A stretch of 64,000 nt of DNA from CAVSRC01 sp963762605 (GTDB taxonomy: Bacteria > Pseudomonadota > Alphaproteobacteria > Rhizobiales > Kaistiaceae): contig CAVXLJ010000003.1 of NCBI GenBank assembly GCA_963762605.1, positions 152,630 through 216,629 of the forward strand. Direction: 5' to 3'. Below, piece after piece: positions 25,466 through 34,164 of the stretch. The position numbers and the translations under genes are program-made. How positions within the stretch are numbered: the stretch's first letter is position 1; each line of letters begins with the position of its first letter. The notes below the pieces were generated by a model. It was not told the DNA's origin. It saw only the letters and a program-made list of their open reading frames with translations, and did not search any database.

Positions 25466-26335
25466 CTACTTAGGTACGCGCTCAGCAGGCGGTTTGTATA
25501 TTTCGTTGGCGGTGCCGGAGAGAAAGGCGGTGCGGTCCGCTTTGCTCTGTTCGTCGGCGATTGCGAGGATGAAGTCGAGCCAGCGGCCATAGCCGCCGGC
25601 GAGATCGCAGATCGGCCAGTCGCTGGCGAACATCAGGCGATTCCAGCCGAAGCAGGCGGCAGCGTGGTCGACGTAGGGGCGAATGAGTTCGGCGTTCCAT
25701 CGACGCCCCCTAGATTCGGTGACCAGCCCCGAGACTTTCGCCACGACGTTCGGTAGGCGGGCCAGGTCCGCGAGCTGGTGCTTCCAGGCCGCCGACGGAG
25801 CACCATCGATCTTCGGTTTGCCGAGGTGATCGAGGACGAATGTTGCCTCGGGCACGCGCCGCACAAGTTCGGCCATGTCGCCGAGCCGCTCGCCGAAGAG
25901 AACGAGATCGAAGACGAGCCCCCGCGAGGCGACGGCGCGGACGCCAGCGAGTATGGCGGGCGAACTGGCGTAGCCGGGCGCCGCCGATTCGAACGACCGC
26001 CTGATGCCGACGACCGGCGCACCGCCATCTAGCAGACGGTCGAGGTGGGTTCCGACGTCCGCCCGTTCGATGGCGGCACAGACCACAGCGCGGCGCGTCA
26101 CCGTCGATTTGCCGACCTGTCCGAGGAGCCAACTGGTCTCTTCTGCGATATCGGCACCGGCCGATGCGGCTTCGACGGCGATTGCATCGGCGATGCCGAG
26201 CTCGAGGGCGACGGCGTCGTAGGTCGCCGCCGTGAACGGCCGTGCCAGAGCAGCGAGTGGCCCGTGCGCGGCCAGCAGTTGATAGCGTACGGCGCCAGGG
26301 TCCCACAGGTGATAATGGGCGTCGACGATCCGCAT
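25466..26335 (-). CDS. Amidohydrolase 2 family (lactonase/decarboxylase-type TIM barrel)
   Basis: A 289-residue metal-dependent hydrolase of the amidohydrolase-2 family, related to L-fuconolactonase and 2-pyrone-4,6-dicarboxylate lactonase. Visible are VDAHYHLWDP with the first metal or catalytic histidines, the VLDHLGKPKID strand-5 region, and MFASDWPICDL with the catalytic aspartate. The ATG overlaps the mlrC stop (ATGA). It is the last gene of the catabolic operon, consistent with hydrolysing a lactone intermediate, but the substrate is inferred from family and context only. Confidence 0.85.
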   Translation of the reverse strand: MRIVDAHYHLWDPGAVRYQLLAAHGPLAALARPFTAATYDAVALELGIADAIAVEAASAGADIAEETSWLLGQVGKSTVTRRAVVCAAIERADVGTHLDRLLDGGAPVVGIRRSFESAAPGYASSPAILAGVRAVASRGLVFDLVLFGERLGDMAELVRRVPEATFVLDHLGKPKIDGAPSAAWKHQLADLARLPNVVAKVSGLVTESRGRRWNAELIRPYVDHAAACFGWNRLMFASDWPICDLAGGYGRWLDFILAIADEQSKADRTAFLSGTANEIYKPPAERVPK

Positions 26336-27849
26336 CAGACGCGGAATAGGTGCTCGGCAATGTCGATCGGCGGTTCGGCGATGTCGTCGAGCGGAAACCA
26401 CGGACGGCGCGCGCGCCGGAAGGGGAGGGCGCGCATGTCTGGCGGCGTCGGGCCGGGCGCGTCGAGCACGAAGGCGGCGCGGAGCATGTCGCCGTAAGCG
26501 CGGCGGAAGTTCATCATGTTCTTGGCCTCGACCCATTTGGCCTCGGCCGCGGCGAGCCCCATCGCGCGATACTGCTCGTCGGCCCAGTCGTAGGATGAGC
26601 GCGACATGATCAGCAGGCTGAGCGGGCCCACCGCGAGCACCGCCGAGAGCCCCATCGACGCCTCGGTCCCGCCGAATATTCCGCCTGTATAGCGGAACCT
26701 GCCGTCGCTGAGGCGCGCGACCTTGCCGTCGAAACGGAACGGCTTGCCCCAGCGCGGGTCGACGCGGTGGCCGATCTTCAGCGACAGGGACGCGCCGACG
26801 CCGGCCGCGTGGCACGCGGTGGCCGCTTGTGGGTCCACGACCATCGCCAGGGCGGGTTCGGTGACGCCGGTGGCGATCAGGCCGGCGGCCACGTCGATAC
26901 TGTCGCCGGCCGCACCGCCGCCGGTGGTGTCCGCGGTGTTGAGGAGGAGCACCGGACCGCCCGCGACCTCGCGGCCGCGGCGCACGGCCTCGGCCACCGG
27001 AATGCTCTCGACAATGTATTCCTCGCGATCCGCCCAGTAGGATTGCGCAAGACGCTCCGCCTCGCGGCGCGCCTGGGAAGCGTCGCCATCCGCGATCACC
27101 AGCGTGCCCGATCCGATCTCGGCGATGTCGATGTAGGAACCGACGAAGAAGTTCGACACCGAAAGGATACCGGACCTCTTCTCCGTGGCACGCGCCGCCT
27201 GCTCCATGCGCGCAAACGGCCCACCCCCGAACGTGGAGGCGTGGAAGGCAGTCAAGATCATCGGGAGTCGCACGCGGCACATGGCGGGACGAACCTCGCC
27301 GCGGACGATCTTCAGCAACAGGCGCGCGCCGCGCTCGCCGGTCTGGCGCGCATCATCGTGGGGATAATGCTCGTAGCCGATGATCCCATCGAGGTTTGCC
27401 ACCATCAGGTCGGTGACATTACCGTGGAGGTCGAGGGTCATGACCACCGGCACCCACGGTCCCACGATCTCGCGGACGCTTTCGGCGAGCTTGCCTTCCG
27501 GGTCATCGGCATCGGTTGCAACCATTGATCCGTGGCAGGACAGATAGACCCCGTCGATCGGCCCGGCAGAGCCGAGTGCGCCAAGGATGCTGACGCGCAG
27601 CGCGGCGTGTGCCTCGGCTTGCAGGACGGAGGAAGAGTTCCACCGCGTCGCCGCAAGCGGCGCGATCTCGACGTCGTCGGTCGCGTCGAGGACCGAGAGA
27701 GCGCCGGCGATCTCGTTGTCGGTGCCGCGAAGCGTCAGCATGTCCGCTCCCTCGAGCAGATAGCCGGTCGCTTTCACGGTCTCCAGATCGCACGTGAACG
27801 TCGCGAATGTATTCGATTCGCAGGACATCTGGGCGATGGCGATGCGCAT
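26335..27849 (-). CDS. MlrC-like metallopeptidase-family protein (M81)
   Basis: A 504-residue protein of the M81/DUF1485 family, named after microcystinase C. Many members occur in catabolic operons and probably act on small amides or sugar derivatives. Motifs: IAIAQMSCESNTFA at the N-terminus, SCHGSMVATDADDPEG, VVMTLDLHGNVTDLMV with likely metal ligands, EHYPHDDARQTGERG, and TADTTGGGAAGDS. It is the 13th gene in the operon, 6 bases after the enolase-superfamily gene and overlapping the amidohydrolase gene. Confidence 0.87.
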   Translation of the reverse strand: MRIAIAQMSCESNTFATFTCDLETVKATGYLLEGADMLTLRGTDNEIAGALSVLDATDDVEIAPLAATRWNSSSVLQAEAHAALRVSILGALGSAGPIDGVYLSCHGSMVATDADDPEGKLAESVREIVGPWVPVVMTLDLHGNVTDLMVANLDGIIGYEHYPHDDARQTGERGARLLLKIVRGEVRPAMCRVRLPMILTAFHASTFGGGPFARMEQAARATEKRSGILSVSNFFVGSYIDIAEIGSGTLVIADGDASQARREAERLAQSYWADREEYIVESIPVAEAVRRGREVAGGPVLLLNTADTTGGGAAGDSIDVAAGLIATGVTEPALAMVVDPQAATACHAAGVGASLSLKIGHRVDPRWGKPFRFDGKVARLSDGRFRYTGGIFGGTEASMGLSAVLAVGPLSLLIMSRSSYDWADEQYRAMGLAAAEAKWVEAKNMMNFRRAYGDMLRAAFVLDAPGPTPPDMRALPFRRARRPWFPLDDIAEPPIDIAEHLFRV

Positions 27850-27855
27850 GGCCGG

Positions 27856-29040
27856 CTACCTGTATGGCGGAGCGACCGCATAGTGCGTCGCGCCGAAAAC
27901 GAGGTCCGAATAGTTGCCGTCGGCCACGGTTTGGTCGCGCGGAACGGCGAGCCTTTTCAGCGCCGCAGGGTCAAGCGCGATGCCGAGGCCAGGTGCGTCG
28001 TTGAGCTGTAGGAAACCATCCTCGATCGCCAGCGGCTCGGTCAGCAGCTCCTCGATGAATGGGTTGCCGGTCTGGTCGACCTCGACAGTAATGGCATGCG
28101 GCAGCGCGGCGACAACATGGGCGTTGGCAATAAGGGCTACGGCGTCGCTCCAGGTGTGGGGCGCGACGCGGAGGCCGGCGGCGGATGCCATTTCGGCGAT
28201 GCGCAGCACCTCAGAGATACCGCCCGTGCGGCAGGCATCCGCCTGGGCGATGTCGACCGCGCTGGCGCGGATCAGTTCGCGAAAACCCTGCACGCCGAAC
28301 TCGTTCTCTCCCGCCGCCAGTGGTACTCTGAGGTCGCGCCTGAGCGCCACGTAGCGGTCGATATCCTCGGGCGGAAACGGCTCCTCGAACCAGGCAGCGT
28401 CCGCTTCGGCGAGAATCGCGCCGAGGCGCAACGCTGTTTCCATGTCGTAGCGATGTGACCCGTCGACATGGACCAGTCCGCCTTCGCCGACCCCGCGCAC
28501 GGCGGCTCGGAACGCCTCGGTATCGTAGTCCCACGACCGCCCGAGGCGCATCTTGACTCGGCGGAAACCGCGCTGACGGTGGCGCGCTGCCTCGCGCTCG
28601 ATCGCCGCGATATCGTCATGCCAGAACAGGCCGCTGGCATAGGCCGCGGCCTTTCCCTGCTTGCCCCCAAGAAGCTTCCAGACCGGCGTACCGGCAGCCT
28701 TGCCGCGCAGGTCCCAGAGCGCGATATCAATGCCGCCGATCGCGCTCATTGCCGCGCCCTTGCGTCCATACCAGCGCGTCAATCCGTAGAGCTTGTCCCA
28801 GATGCCGTCGATCTCGGCGGGGTCCATGCCGATCAGGTGGGCGCGCAGATTACCCTCGACGATCGTGCGCACGAGATCGGGGTGGCTGTAGGCGGCACCC
28901 ACGCCGGTCTCGCCGGTGTCGGTATGGACCAGCATCAGCGAGGTGACGCGAGCCGTGACACGGCCGCCGGCGTAGACGAATCCCTCCCCCGGCGGATACT
29001 CGAAACGCAGATTGACGACCTCGACGTCAGCGATCCTCAT
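27856..29040 (-). CDS. Enolase-superfamily sugar acid dehydratase (mandelate racemase/MLE family)
   Basis: A 394-residue protein with the two-domain enolase-superfamily layout. The N-terminal cap has GIDIALWDLRGKAAG. The barrel has FRRVKMRLG (KxK-like catalytic strand), VHVDGSHRYD and WFEEPFPPED as metal ligands, then GENEFG and VDIAQADACRTGG, and a C-terminal VAPHTW histidine. This pattern fits sugar-acid dehydratases, which convert an aldonate to a 2-keto-3-deoxy acid. It overlaps rraA by 14 bases. The stereochemistry of the substrate cannot be read from sequence. Confidence 0.9.
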   Translation of the reverse strand: MRIADVEVVNLRFEYPPGEGFVYAGGRVTARVTSLMLVHTDTGETGVGAAYSHPDLVRTIVEGNLRAHLIGMDPAEIDGIWDKLYGLTRWYGRKGAAMSAIGGIDIALWDLRGKAAGTPVWKLLGGKQGKAAAYASGLFWHDDIAAIEREAARHRQRGFRRVKMRLGRSWDYDTEAFRAAVRGVGEGGLVHVDGSHRYDMETALRLGAILAEADAAWFEEPFPPEDIDRYVALRRDLRVPLAAGENEFGVQGFRELIRASAVDIAQADACRTGGISEVLRIAEMASAAGLRVAPHTWSDAVALIANAHVVAALPHAITVEVDQTGNPFIEELLTEPLAIEDGFLQLNDAPGLGIALDPAALKRLAVPRDQTVADGNYSDLVFGATHYAVAPPYR

Positions 29041-29689
29041 GGGCGCCCCTCCCTGCGTCGATCAGGTCGGTTAATGCGAACACTTCCGCCGTCGTCCGCC
29101 CGGCGACGAGCGCGACGCGGGCGTCGTCTTCCTTGGCCGTGCGCGCCGCGGCATCCGACAGAAGCCCGTCGAGCTTGTCGGCCGGCACGATGCACACGCC
29201 ATCAACATCGCAGACGACCCAATCGCCCGGCCGGATCAGCACACCGGCCAGCGCGACCGGCTCGCCCAGCGACAGGTAGCGCCGTTTGCGCGTGCCGAAG
29301 GCCGACACGCCACGCGCGGCAACCGATGGCGGCGCCTCGAGCGCGGCGAGATCGCGGATGCCGTCGTCGATCAGCACGCCGGCGAGGCCGCGTGTCCTGG
29401 CGGCCAGCGCCAGGAGGTCGCCGAAGACGCCGTAGATGCCTTCGCCGGCACTGGCGATGCAGGCGACAGCGCCGGCCGGCGCCTCGCTGAACAGGGCGTG
29501 AATACCGAGATTGTCGCCGGCCGGCAGCGCCACTGTCACCGCCGGACCGGCGAAGGCGGGTCCGATCATAAGGCGCACGCCGGCCGCAAGCCCGCGCCGG
29601 CCGAGGGCTTCGTGGATCGTCGCGACGCCGAAGCCGACGAGCGCCCTGGCGGTCTCTGACGCCCATGTGGGATCAGTGGAGTGCGTCAT
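29027..29689 (-). CDS. RraA-family aldolase-like protein
   Basis: A 220-residue RraA/HMG-aldolase-like protein. In catabolic operons these cleave 4-hydroxy-4-methyl-2-oxoglutarate, oxaloacetate or sugar-derived 2-keto acids. Seen are ATIHEALGRRGLAAG, PAFAGPAVTVALPAGDN, VLIDDGIRDL with the divalent-metal region (the family G-x-x-R-D), and GDWVVCDVDGVCIVP. Its start overlaps the gntR 3' end by 17 bases. In this operon an aldolase step after the dehydratase would be logical. Confidence 0.86.
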   Translation of the reverse strand: MTHSTDPTWASETARALVGFGVATIHEALGRRGLAAGVRLMIGPAFAGPAVTVALPAGDNLGIHALFSEAPAGAVACIASAGEGIYGVFGDLLALAARTRGLAGVLIDDGIRDLAALEAPPSVAARGVSAFGTRKRRYLSLGEPVALAGVLIRPGDWVVCDVDGVCIVPADKLDGLLSDAAARTAKEDDARVALVAGRTTAEVFALTDLIDAGRGAHEDR

Positions 29690-30344
29690 ACTCTTCCAAC
29701 AGCTTCAATGTCGTTGCCACATGATCGCGCATCAGCCGTGTTGCCCGCGCCGCGTCGCGGGAGCGGATGGCCGCGGCGATCTCGCGGTGCTCGCGCTCGA
29801 CCTGACGCTCCTGGTTGCCGACCTGCAGCACGATCAGGCGATACCTGTCGGTACGGTCCCACAGCCGATCGAGAATGCTGGCGAGCGTCGCGTTACCGGA
29901 TGCGCGATAGATGGCGCGATGAAACTCGCGATTGGCGCGCAGCCTGCCGCGTGCGCTGCGTTCTGGCCTGCGCCCGGCCCGCGCCTCGATCCGATCGAGC
30001 GCCTCGGGCGAAGCCTCAGTGGCGGCAAGCCCGGCGGCGAACGGATCGAGCTGGAGGCGGACGGCATAAAGCTCGCGCACCTCGGCCAGCGACAGCGGTG
30101 CCACGGTGACGGTACGGTGTGCTTCCAGAATGACCAGCCCGTCGGACTCGAGACGCCGAAGCGCCTCCCTCAACGGCGTGATGGAAACGCCAAGCGACGC
30201 GGCCAGGCCCTCCTGATTCACCGTCGAACCGGGCTCCATGGAACCGTCCAGGATGCGCGCCGCCACCGCTTCATAGACCGCCACGGCCTTGGTCTGCACA
30301 TGCACCAGCGGTCCGTTGAAAGGTGTTCCGGGATGTTCGCTCAA
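29673..30344 (-). CDS. GntR-family regulator, FCD (FadR) type
   Basis: A 223-residue repressor or activator with an N-terminal winged helix (AVAARILDGSMEPGSTVN, ASLGVSITPLREALRRLESD, GLVILEAHRTVTVAPL) and a C-terminal FCD ligand-binding domain (ELYAVRLQLDPFAAGLAA, REFHRAIYRASGN, EREHREIAAAIRSRDA then RLMRDHV). The TTG start at 30344 overlaps the stop of the upstream SDR gene (TTGA). It lies in the middle of the operon it probably controls through the inverted repeat at 38822-38832. The ligand is probably the substrate or an early intermediate. Confidence 0.88.
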   Translation of the reverse strand: MSEHPGTPFNGPLVHVQTKAVAVYEAVAARILDGSMEPGSTVNQEGLAASLGVSITPLREALRRLESDGLVILEAHRTVTVAPLSLAEVRELYAVRLQLDPFAAGLAATEASPEALDRIEARAGRRPERSARGRLRANREFHRAIYRASGNATLASILDRLWDRTDRYRLIVLQVGNQERQVEREHREIAAAIRSRDAARATRLMRDHVATTLKLLEEYDALH

Positions 30345-31060
30345 GCAGTCGCCTCCATGCCGCCATCGATCGAAATTCGCGCACCGACAATGTAGTTGGG
30401 AGCGTCGAGCACGAGGTAGCGCACAAGCGCCGCAACTTCGGCTGGCGTGCCGGTGCGCGCTGCCGGCACCCGGTCGGCGACCCACGCCCCCAGCCGAGCG
30501 CTGTCGGGGCCGAGGAAGGAAGTGCCAATCACGCCGGGCGCAACCACGTTAACCCGGATACCGCGCGCTGCCCACTCCGCCCCAAGCGACATGGCCAGAC
30601 GCTCCAGGCCAGCCTTGGAGGCGGCATAGGCCGAGCGGGCGACGAGCGAGCGCGACGCCGAGACCGAGCCGATCACCACCACCGACGCGGGCGTTGCCCA
30701 GCGCATGTCAGAGAGGGCGCGCAGAAGAAGCGTCGGTCCGATGAGGTTGGCCTCGAAGACCTCGACGATATCGTCAGGATCGAGATTGGCGAGTTTGCCG
30801 CGAAGCGGCAGGCCGGACGCAAGTACCGCCCAGCGAAGCGGTGCAGCGTCCTTCAGCGCAGCGAGGATCGCCGCGCGCCCTTCGGGCCGCGCGATATCGG
30901 CGCACAGCCGCACCGCACCTTCTCCGGCCGCCGCGGTGGCGGCGCCGAGGCGGTCATCGTCGCGATCGACGACAATCATGGGCGCGGCCGAGCTAGCGAG
31001 CGCGGCAACACAAGCGCCGCCGATTCCGCCGCCCGCGCCGATCACGAGACCCGCGCTCAT
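30341..31060 (-). CDS. Short-chain dehydrogenase/reductase (SDR), first of two
   Basis: A 239-residue classical SDR. The nucleotide-binding motif is VIGAGGGIGGACVAAL; VVVIGSVSA carries the catalytic serine region, and SAYAASKAGLERL supplies the Tyr-x-x-x-Lys pair. It ends with ISIDGGM as usual. It probably oxidises a hydroxyl of the sugar or sugar acid. ATG 31060 overlaps the upstream stop (ATGA). Confidence 0.88.
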   Translation of the reverse strand: MSAGLVIGAGGGIGGACVAALASSAAPMIVVDRDDDRLGAATAAAGEGAVRLCADIARPEGRAAILAALKDAAPLRWAVLASGLPLRGKLANLDPDDIVEVFEANLIGPTLLLRALSDMRWATPASVVVIGSVSASRSLVARSAYAASKAGLERLAMSLGAEWAARGIRVNVVAPGVIGTSFLGPDSARLGAWVADRVPAARTGTPAEVAALVRYLVLDAPNYIVGARISIDGGMEATA

Positions 31061-31827
31061 GCTGGTGCTCCGAGGGCATGGGCCGCCATGCGGCCAGGGT
31101 TGACGACAGCGATTTCTTTGAGCGTCTCGTTTCCGAGCGCCTCGGCGAGCGCTGTGAGCGTCGCCGCGGAGAAGATGTAGGGATCGCCGATTTCGGGTTG
31201 GCCGCAATCGGTGGTCAGGTACACCGTCGCCCCGGCATCGCGCAGCCGCCGGATGCCCGATGCAAGGTCGACGCGCGGGCGCCCCGTGATTTCCCGGGTC
31301 GCAGTGTAGAGGTCAATCTCGAACATGCAACCCAGCGCCTTTAGTTCGGCCACATCGTTGGCGGCGAGATAGAGGGAATGGGTGATGCTGCACAGGAGCC
31401 GTGGCGTCGCCGCCGCGAGCTCCGCGAAGGCACGACGCCCGGCGCGGTCCAGATGGCCCGTGCCGAGCACGAGCGTAGCGTCTGTCCGAAGTAGCAGGTT
31501 GCGAAATGCGGTCCACATCTCCGGCAGCGGCCGGTCCCAGCCGACATGGCCCTGGTCGAGGGTCGGGCCCCACACCCAGCGGGCTCCCTCGGTGATCGAC
31601 TGGGCGACCGAATTGGGCGTCGCCCACGCATTCAGGCTCGCGGAGCCGATCGCCCGCGGCGCCGGCGCCAGCGCAGCGCACGCTTTGGCCGTGTGCCGGT
31701 TGTGCGATTTCCACACGAAGCCCTTCAGCCCGCCGCGCGCCGCGGCAGCCTGGATCTCGTTGCCGCCGCCCCAACGGGGCACCGACGACGGGCCGGGATG
31801 AACGTGGAGGTCCCAGGAGAGCTGCAT
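31057..31827 (-). CDS. DUF6282-like PHP/amidohydrolase-type protein
   Basis: A 256-residue protein starting WDLHVHPGPSSVPRWGGGNE. The HxH near the N-terminus with later FVWKSHNRHTAKA and SITHSLYLA histidines suggests a metal-dependent hydrolase fold like that of DUF6282 or PHP proteins. It lies between two SDR genes and overlaps the downstream one by ATGA. The reaction is unknown; lactone or amide hydrolysis is possible. Confidence 0.6.
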   Translation of the reverse strand: MQLSWDLHVHPGPSSVPRWGGGNEIQAAAARGGLKGFVWKSHNRHTAKACAALAPAPRAIGSASLNAWATPNSVAQSITEGARWVWGPTLDQGHVGWDRPLPEMWTAFRNLLLRTDATLVLGTGHLDRAGRRAFAELAAATPRLLCSITHSLYLAANDVAELKALGCMFEIDLYTATREITGRPRVDLASGIRRLRDAGATVYLTTDCGQPEIGDPYIFSAATLTALAEALGNETLKEIAVVNPGRMAAHALGAPA

Positions 31828-31835
31828 CGTCGCCG

Positions 31836-32540
31836 CTAGTCCATCAACAGGCCGCCGTTCACGTCGACAATCTCGCCGGTCAGGTAGCTGGCATCCTCCG
31901 ACATCAGGAAGGCAACCACCGAGGCCGCCTCTTCCGGCCGCCCGATGCGGCGTATTGGAAACGTGCTGCCGCGATCGCGCATCCCCGGCACGCCATCGAG
32001 GAACGCCGTATCGATGACGCCGGGCGCGATCGCATTGACGCGGATGCCTTCCGGACTGAATTCGCCGGCGAGCGACTTGGTCAGGCAAAGCACGGCGGCC
32101 TTCGCTACCGAATAGGGAGCGCCGATGACGATGCCGCCGGTCTTCGCCGCCTGGGACGTGAAATTGACGATACCGCGGAGCGGGTGTTCAGACTTGCGCA
32201 TTTCCGGGATGACCGCTCGGCACATGCGCACCGTCCCCATTAGGTTGACCTCCATGTGCCGCGACCAGAGCTCGTCTGAGGCAGACAGGAAGTCGGTTCG
32301 CCAGCCGGCACCGGCGGCGTTGACCAGCCCGTCCACCCGTCCGTGGCGATTCGCGATCTCGGCAACGACCGCCTTCACCTCTGCGTCGTCGGTGACGTCG
32401 CAGTGGATGATATCCGGCCCATCGGCGATATCTGTTGCGGCAACCGTCCAACCGTCGCGTGCCAGACGCGCAGCCGTCGCCCTGCCGATCCCCTGCGCGG
32501 CTCCGGTGACGATCACAACACGCTTGTCCGATGCGTTCAT
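31836..32540 (-). CDS. Short-chain dehydrogenase/reductase (SDR), second of two
   Basis: A 234-residue classical SDR with TGAAQGIGRATAARLA, the NAAGAG segment, NFTSQAAKTGG with the catalytic serine, PYSVAKAAVLCLTKS as the Tyr-Lys pair and EIVDVNGGLL at the end. In sugar acid operons such enzymes often oxidise an aldose to its lactone or a hydroxy acid to a keto acid. It is separated from the upstream dehydrogenase gene by 32 bases. Confidence 0.9.
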   Translation of the reverse strand: MNASDKRVVIVTGAAQGIGRATAARLARDGWTVAATDIADGPDIIHCDVTDDAEVKAVVAEIANRHGRVDGLVNAAGAGWRTDFLSASDELWSRHMEVNLMGTVRMCRAVIPEMRKSEHPLRGIVNFTSQAAKTGGIVIGAPYSVAKAAVLCLTKSLAGEFSPEGIRVNAIAPGVIDTAFLDGVPGMRDRGSTFPIRRIGRPEEAASVVAFLMSEDASYLTGEIVDVNGGLLMD

Positions 32541-32572
32541 ATGTTCCTCTCCGATGGTGCGCAGGTTTCCAG

Positions 32573-33481
32573 TTATCCCAAAGCGTCGATGGCGGCGAGA
32601 ATCGTTCGCTGACGAAGATCGCGTGCGGAGCGCTCGCTGTACCAGCCGATGTGTGGCGTCAGCAGAGCGTGCTGGTGGTCAACGAGCGCGCCGAGCGGGC
32701 TCTCCGGCGCCAGTCGCGCATCGAGCCCGAGTCCGCCTAACTCGCCCGAAGCCAGCGCCGTGGCGACCGCCGCCTCATCCATCAGACCAATGCGCGCAGT
32801 GTTGACGAGGATCGTTCCGGGCGACATCCGCGCGATTGCTGCCCCGTTGATCATCCCGGCAGTTTGTTGCGTCAGAGCACAGTGGAGGAGCACGAACCCC
32901 GAGTCGGAGAAGCCCTCGTCGAAACTCACCGGCTCGGCACCGGCGGCACGAACGGCCGTCGCGCCGTGAGCCGTCACGACCCGCGTGCGAACGCCTATCG
33001 CGACCAGTGCCCGTGTCACCGCCGAACCGATCGACCCGAACCCGATCACAGTCGCACTGCGGCGGCCCGGAAAGAAGCCCTGCGCGGCAACCGTTTCCCA
33101 ACCATCGTCGGCAGACAGTGCCCCCGAGCGGACCGCGTCGACGCGCCGGTCGAGGGCGAAGGCCAGGCCGAGCGTATGGCTGGCAAGTTCGGGGATACAG
33201 TAATCGCGGACCGCGACGACGCGGATGCCCCGCTTCCCGGCGGCGGCCAGATCGACGGTATCCAGCCCGGTTCCGAAACGAGCGACCACGCGGCAGGCCG
33301 GCATCTGCTCAAGCAGCGCTTCGTCCACGCGCGTGCGCACATGGGCGACCACGACGGCCTCCTTCAGGCTCGCGGCTGAGCCGTCCCAGTGGCAGACGTG
33401 CCAGTCGCGCGACTCGGCGGTCGCCGACTCAACCGCGAGATCGCCGAGGAGGTTGTCAAGGATCATCAGGGTGCGGTCCAT
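32573..33481 (-). CDS. D-isomer-specific 2-hydroxyacid dehydrogenase
   Basis: A 302-residue NAD(P)-dependent dehydrogenase. The NAD motif is ATVIGFGSIGSAVTRAL. RFGTGLDTVDLAAA, NTARIGLMDEAAVATAL with the catalytic arginine region, LGLDARLAPESPL, and LTPHIGWYS with the catalytic histidine follow in the usual order. The enzyme would interconvert a 2-keto acid and a D-2-hydroxy acid, for example glyoxylate/glycolate or a sugar-derived keto acid. It lies 2 bases from the next upstream gene. Confidence 0.9.
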   Translation of the reverse strand: MDRTLMILDNLLGDLAVESATAESRDWHVCHWDGSAASLKEAVVVAHVRTRVDEALLEQMPACRVVARFGTGLDTVDLAAAGKRGIRVVAVRDYCIPELASHTLGLAFALDRRVDAVRSGALSADDGWETVAAQGFFPGRRSATVIGFGSIGSAVTRALVAIGVRTRVVTAHGATAVRAAGAEPVSFDEGFSDSGFVLLHCALTQQTAGMINGAAIARMSPGTILVNTARIGLMDEAAVATALASGELGGLGLDARLAPESPLGALVDHQHALLTPHIGWYSERSARDLRQRTILAAIDALG

Positions 33482-33483
33482 GT

Positions 33484-34164
33484 TCACAGGTAGGTCGCGC
33501 TCCACGTGCCGCTGCCGAGATGGATCGCGGTTCCCGAAAACACCGCGTCCGCGTCGGACGCGGTTAAGCAAGTGCCGACCACGGAGGGGTCGACGCCCCG
33601 CGTGCCGCTGCCGAACGCCAGCCGATAGCCGCCACGGGTTGCCGCGAGTTCGGCAAGGGCCTCGGCGTCGTCGGGGGTCACCGCGGATGTTTCCAGGATC
33701 AGATTGGCAGTCACGTCCAGCGCCCTCCGCGCAGCGAACCCGCCCAGCGGCGCGCCAAGAGCGACGACGGCAAGACGAGGCCACCCGCGGGCAACCGCGA
33801 CGATTTCCGCCCAGGGATAGGGTTCATGTTGCGCCCGTGGATCGACGACCAGTGCAAATTCCTCGCGCGCGCAGTACTCCGGAATTGGTCTGAGCGCCCA
33901 AGGCGTCAGCGGATAGCCGTGATCATCCGGTCCGGGGTGGATACGAACGACCGCCCGTCCTCCGGCAGCGCGATGCGCGGCAACGCGTCGATCTAGATCG
34001 GAAAGCCGTCCGGGCACCCCCACCAAATAGTCCTTTACCCGCGTGTCTTTCGCCCCGGCGACGGCGGCACCGAAAGATGCGGCCGGCGCATCCACGACCC
34101 AGGCTTCGGTGACCGTCTCACCGAGCGGGCGATGAAGCGGAGCATTGATATCAATCAGCGGCAT
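33484..34164 (-). CDS. Predicted TIM-barrel hydrolase of unknown function
   Basis: A 226-residue protein that begins MPLIDINAPLHRPLGE and contains VVRIHPGPDDHGYPL, FALVVDPRAQHEPYPW and NLILETSAVTPDD. The spacing of histidines and acidic residues resembles a short amidohydrolase-2 barrel, but the usual HxH metal site is replaced by NAPLH, so metal binding is doubtful. It overlaps the upstream gene by 14 bases. A role in the operon's pathway is inferred only from position. Confidence 0.55.
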   Translation of the reverse strand: MPLIDINAPLHRPLGETVTEAWVVDAPAASFGAAVAGAKDTRVKDYLVGVPGRLSDLDRRVAAHRAAGGRAVVRIHPGPDDHGYPLTPWALRPIPEYCAREEFALVVDPRAQHEPYPWAEIVAVARGWPRLAVVALGAPLGGFAARRALDVTANLILETSAVTPDDAEALAELAATRGGYRLAFGSGTRGVDPSVVGTCLTASDADAVFSGTAIHLGSGTWSATYL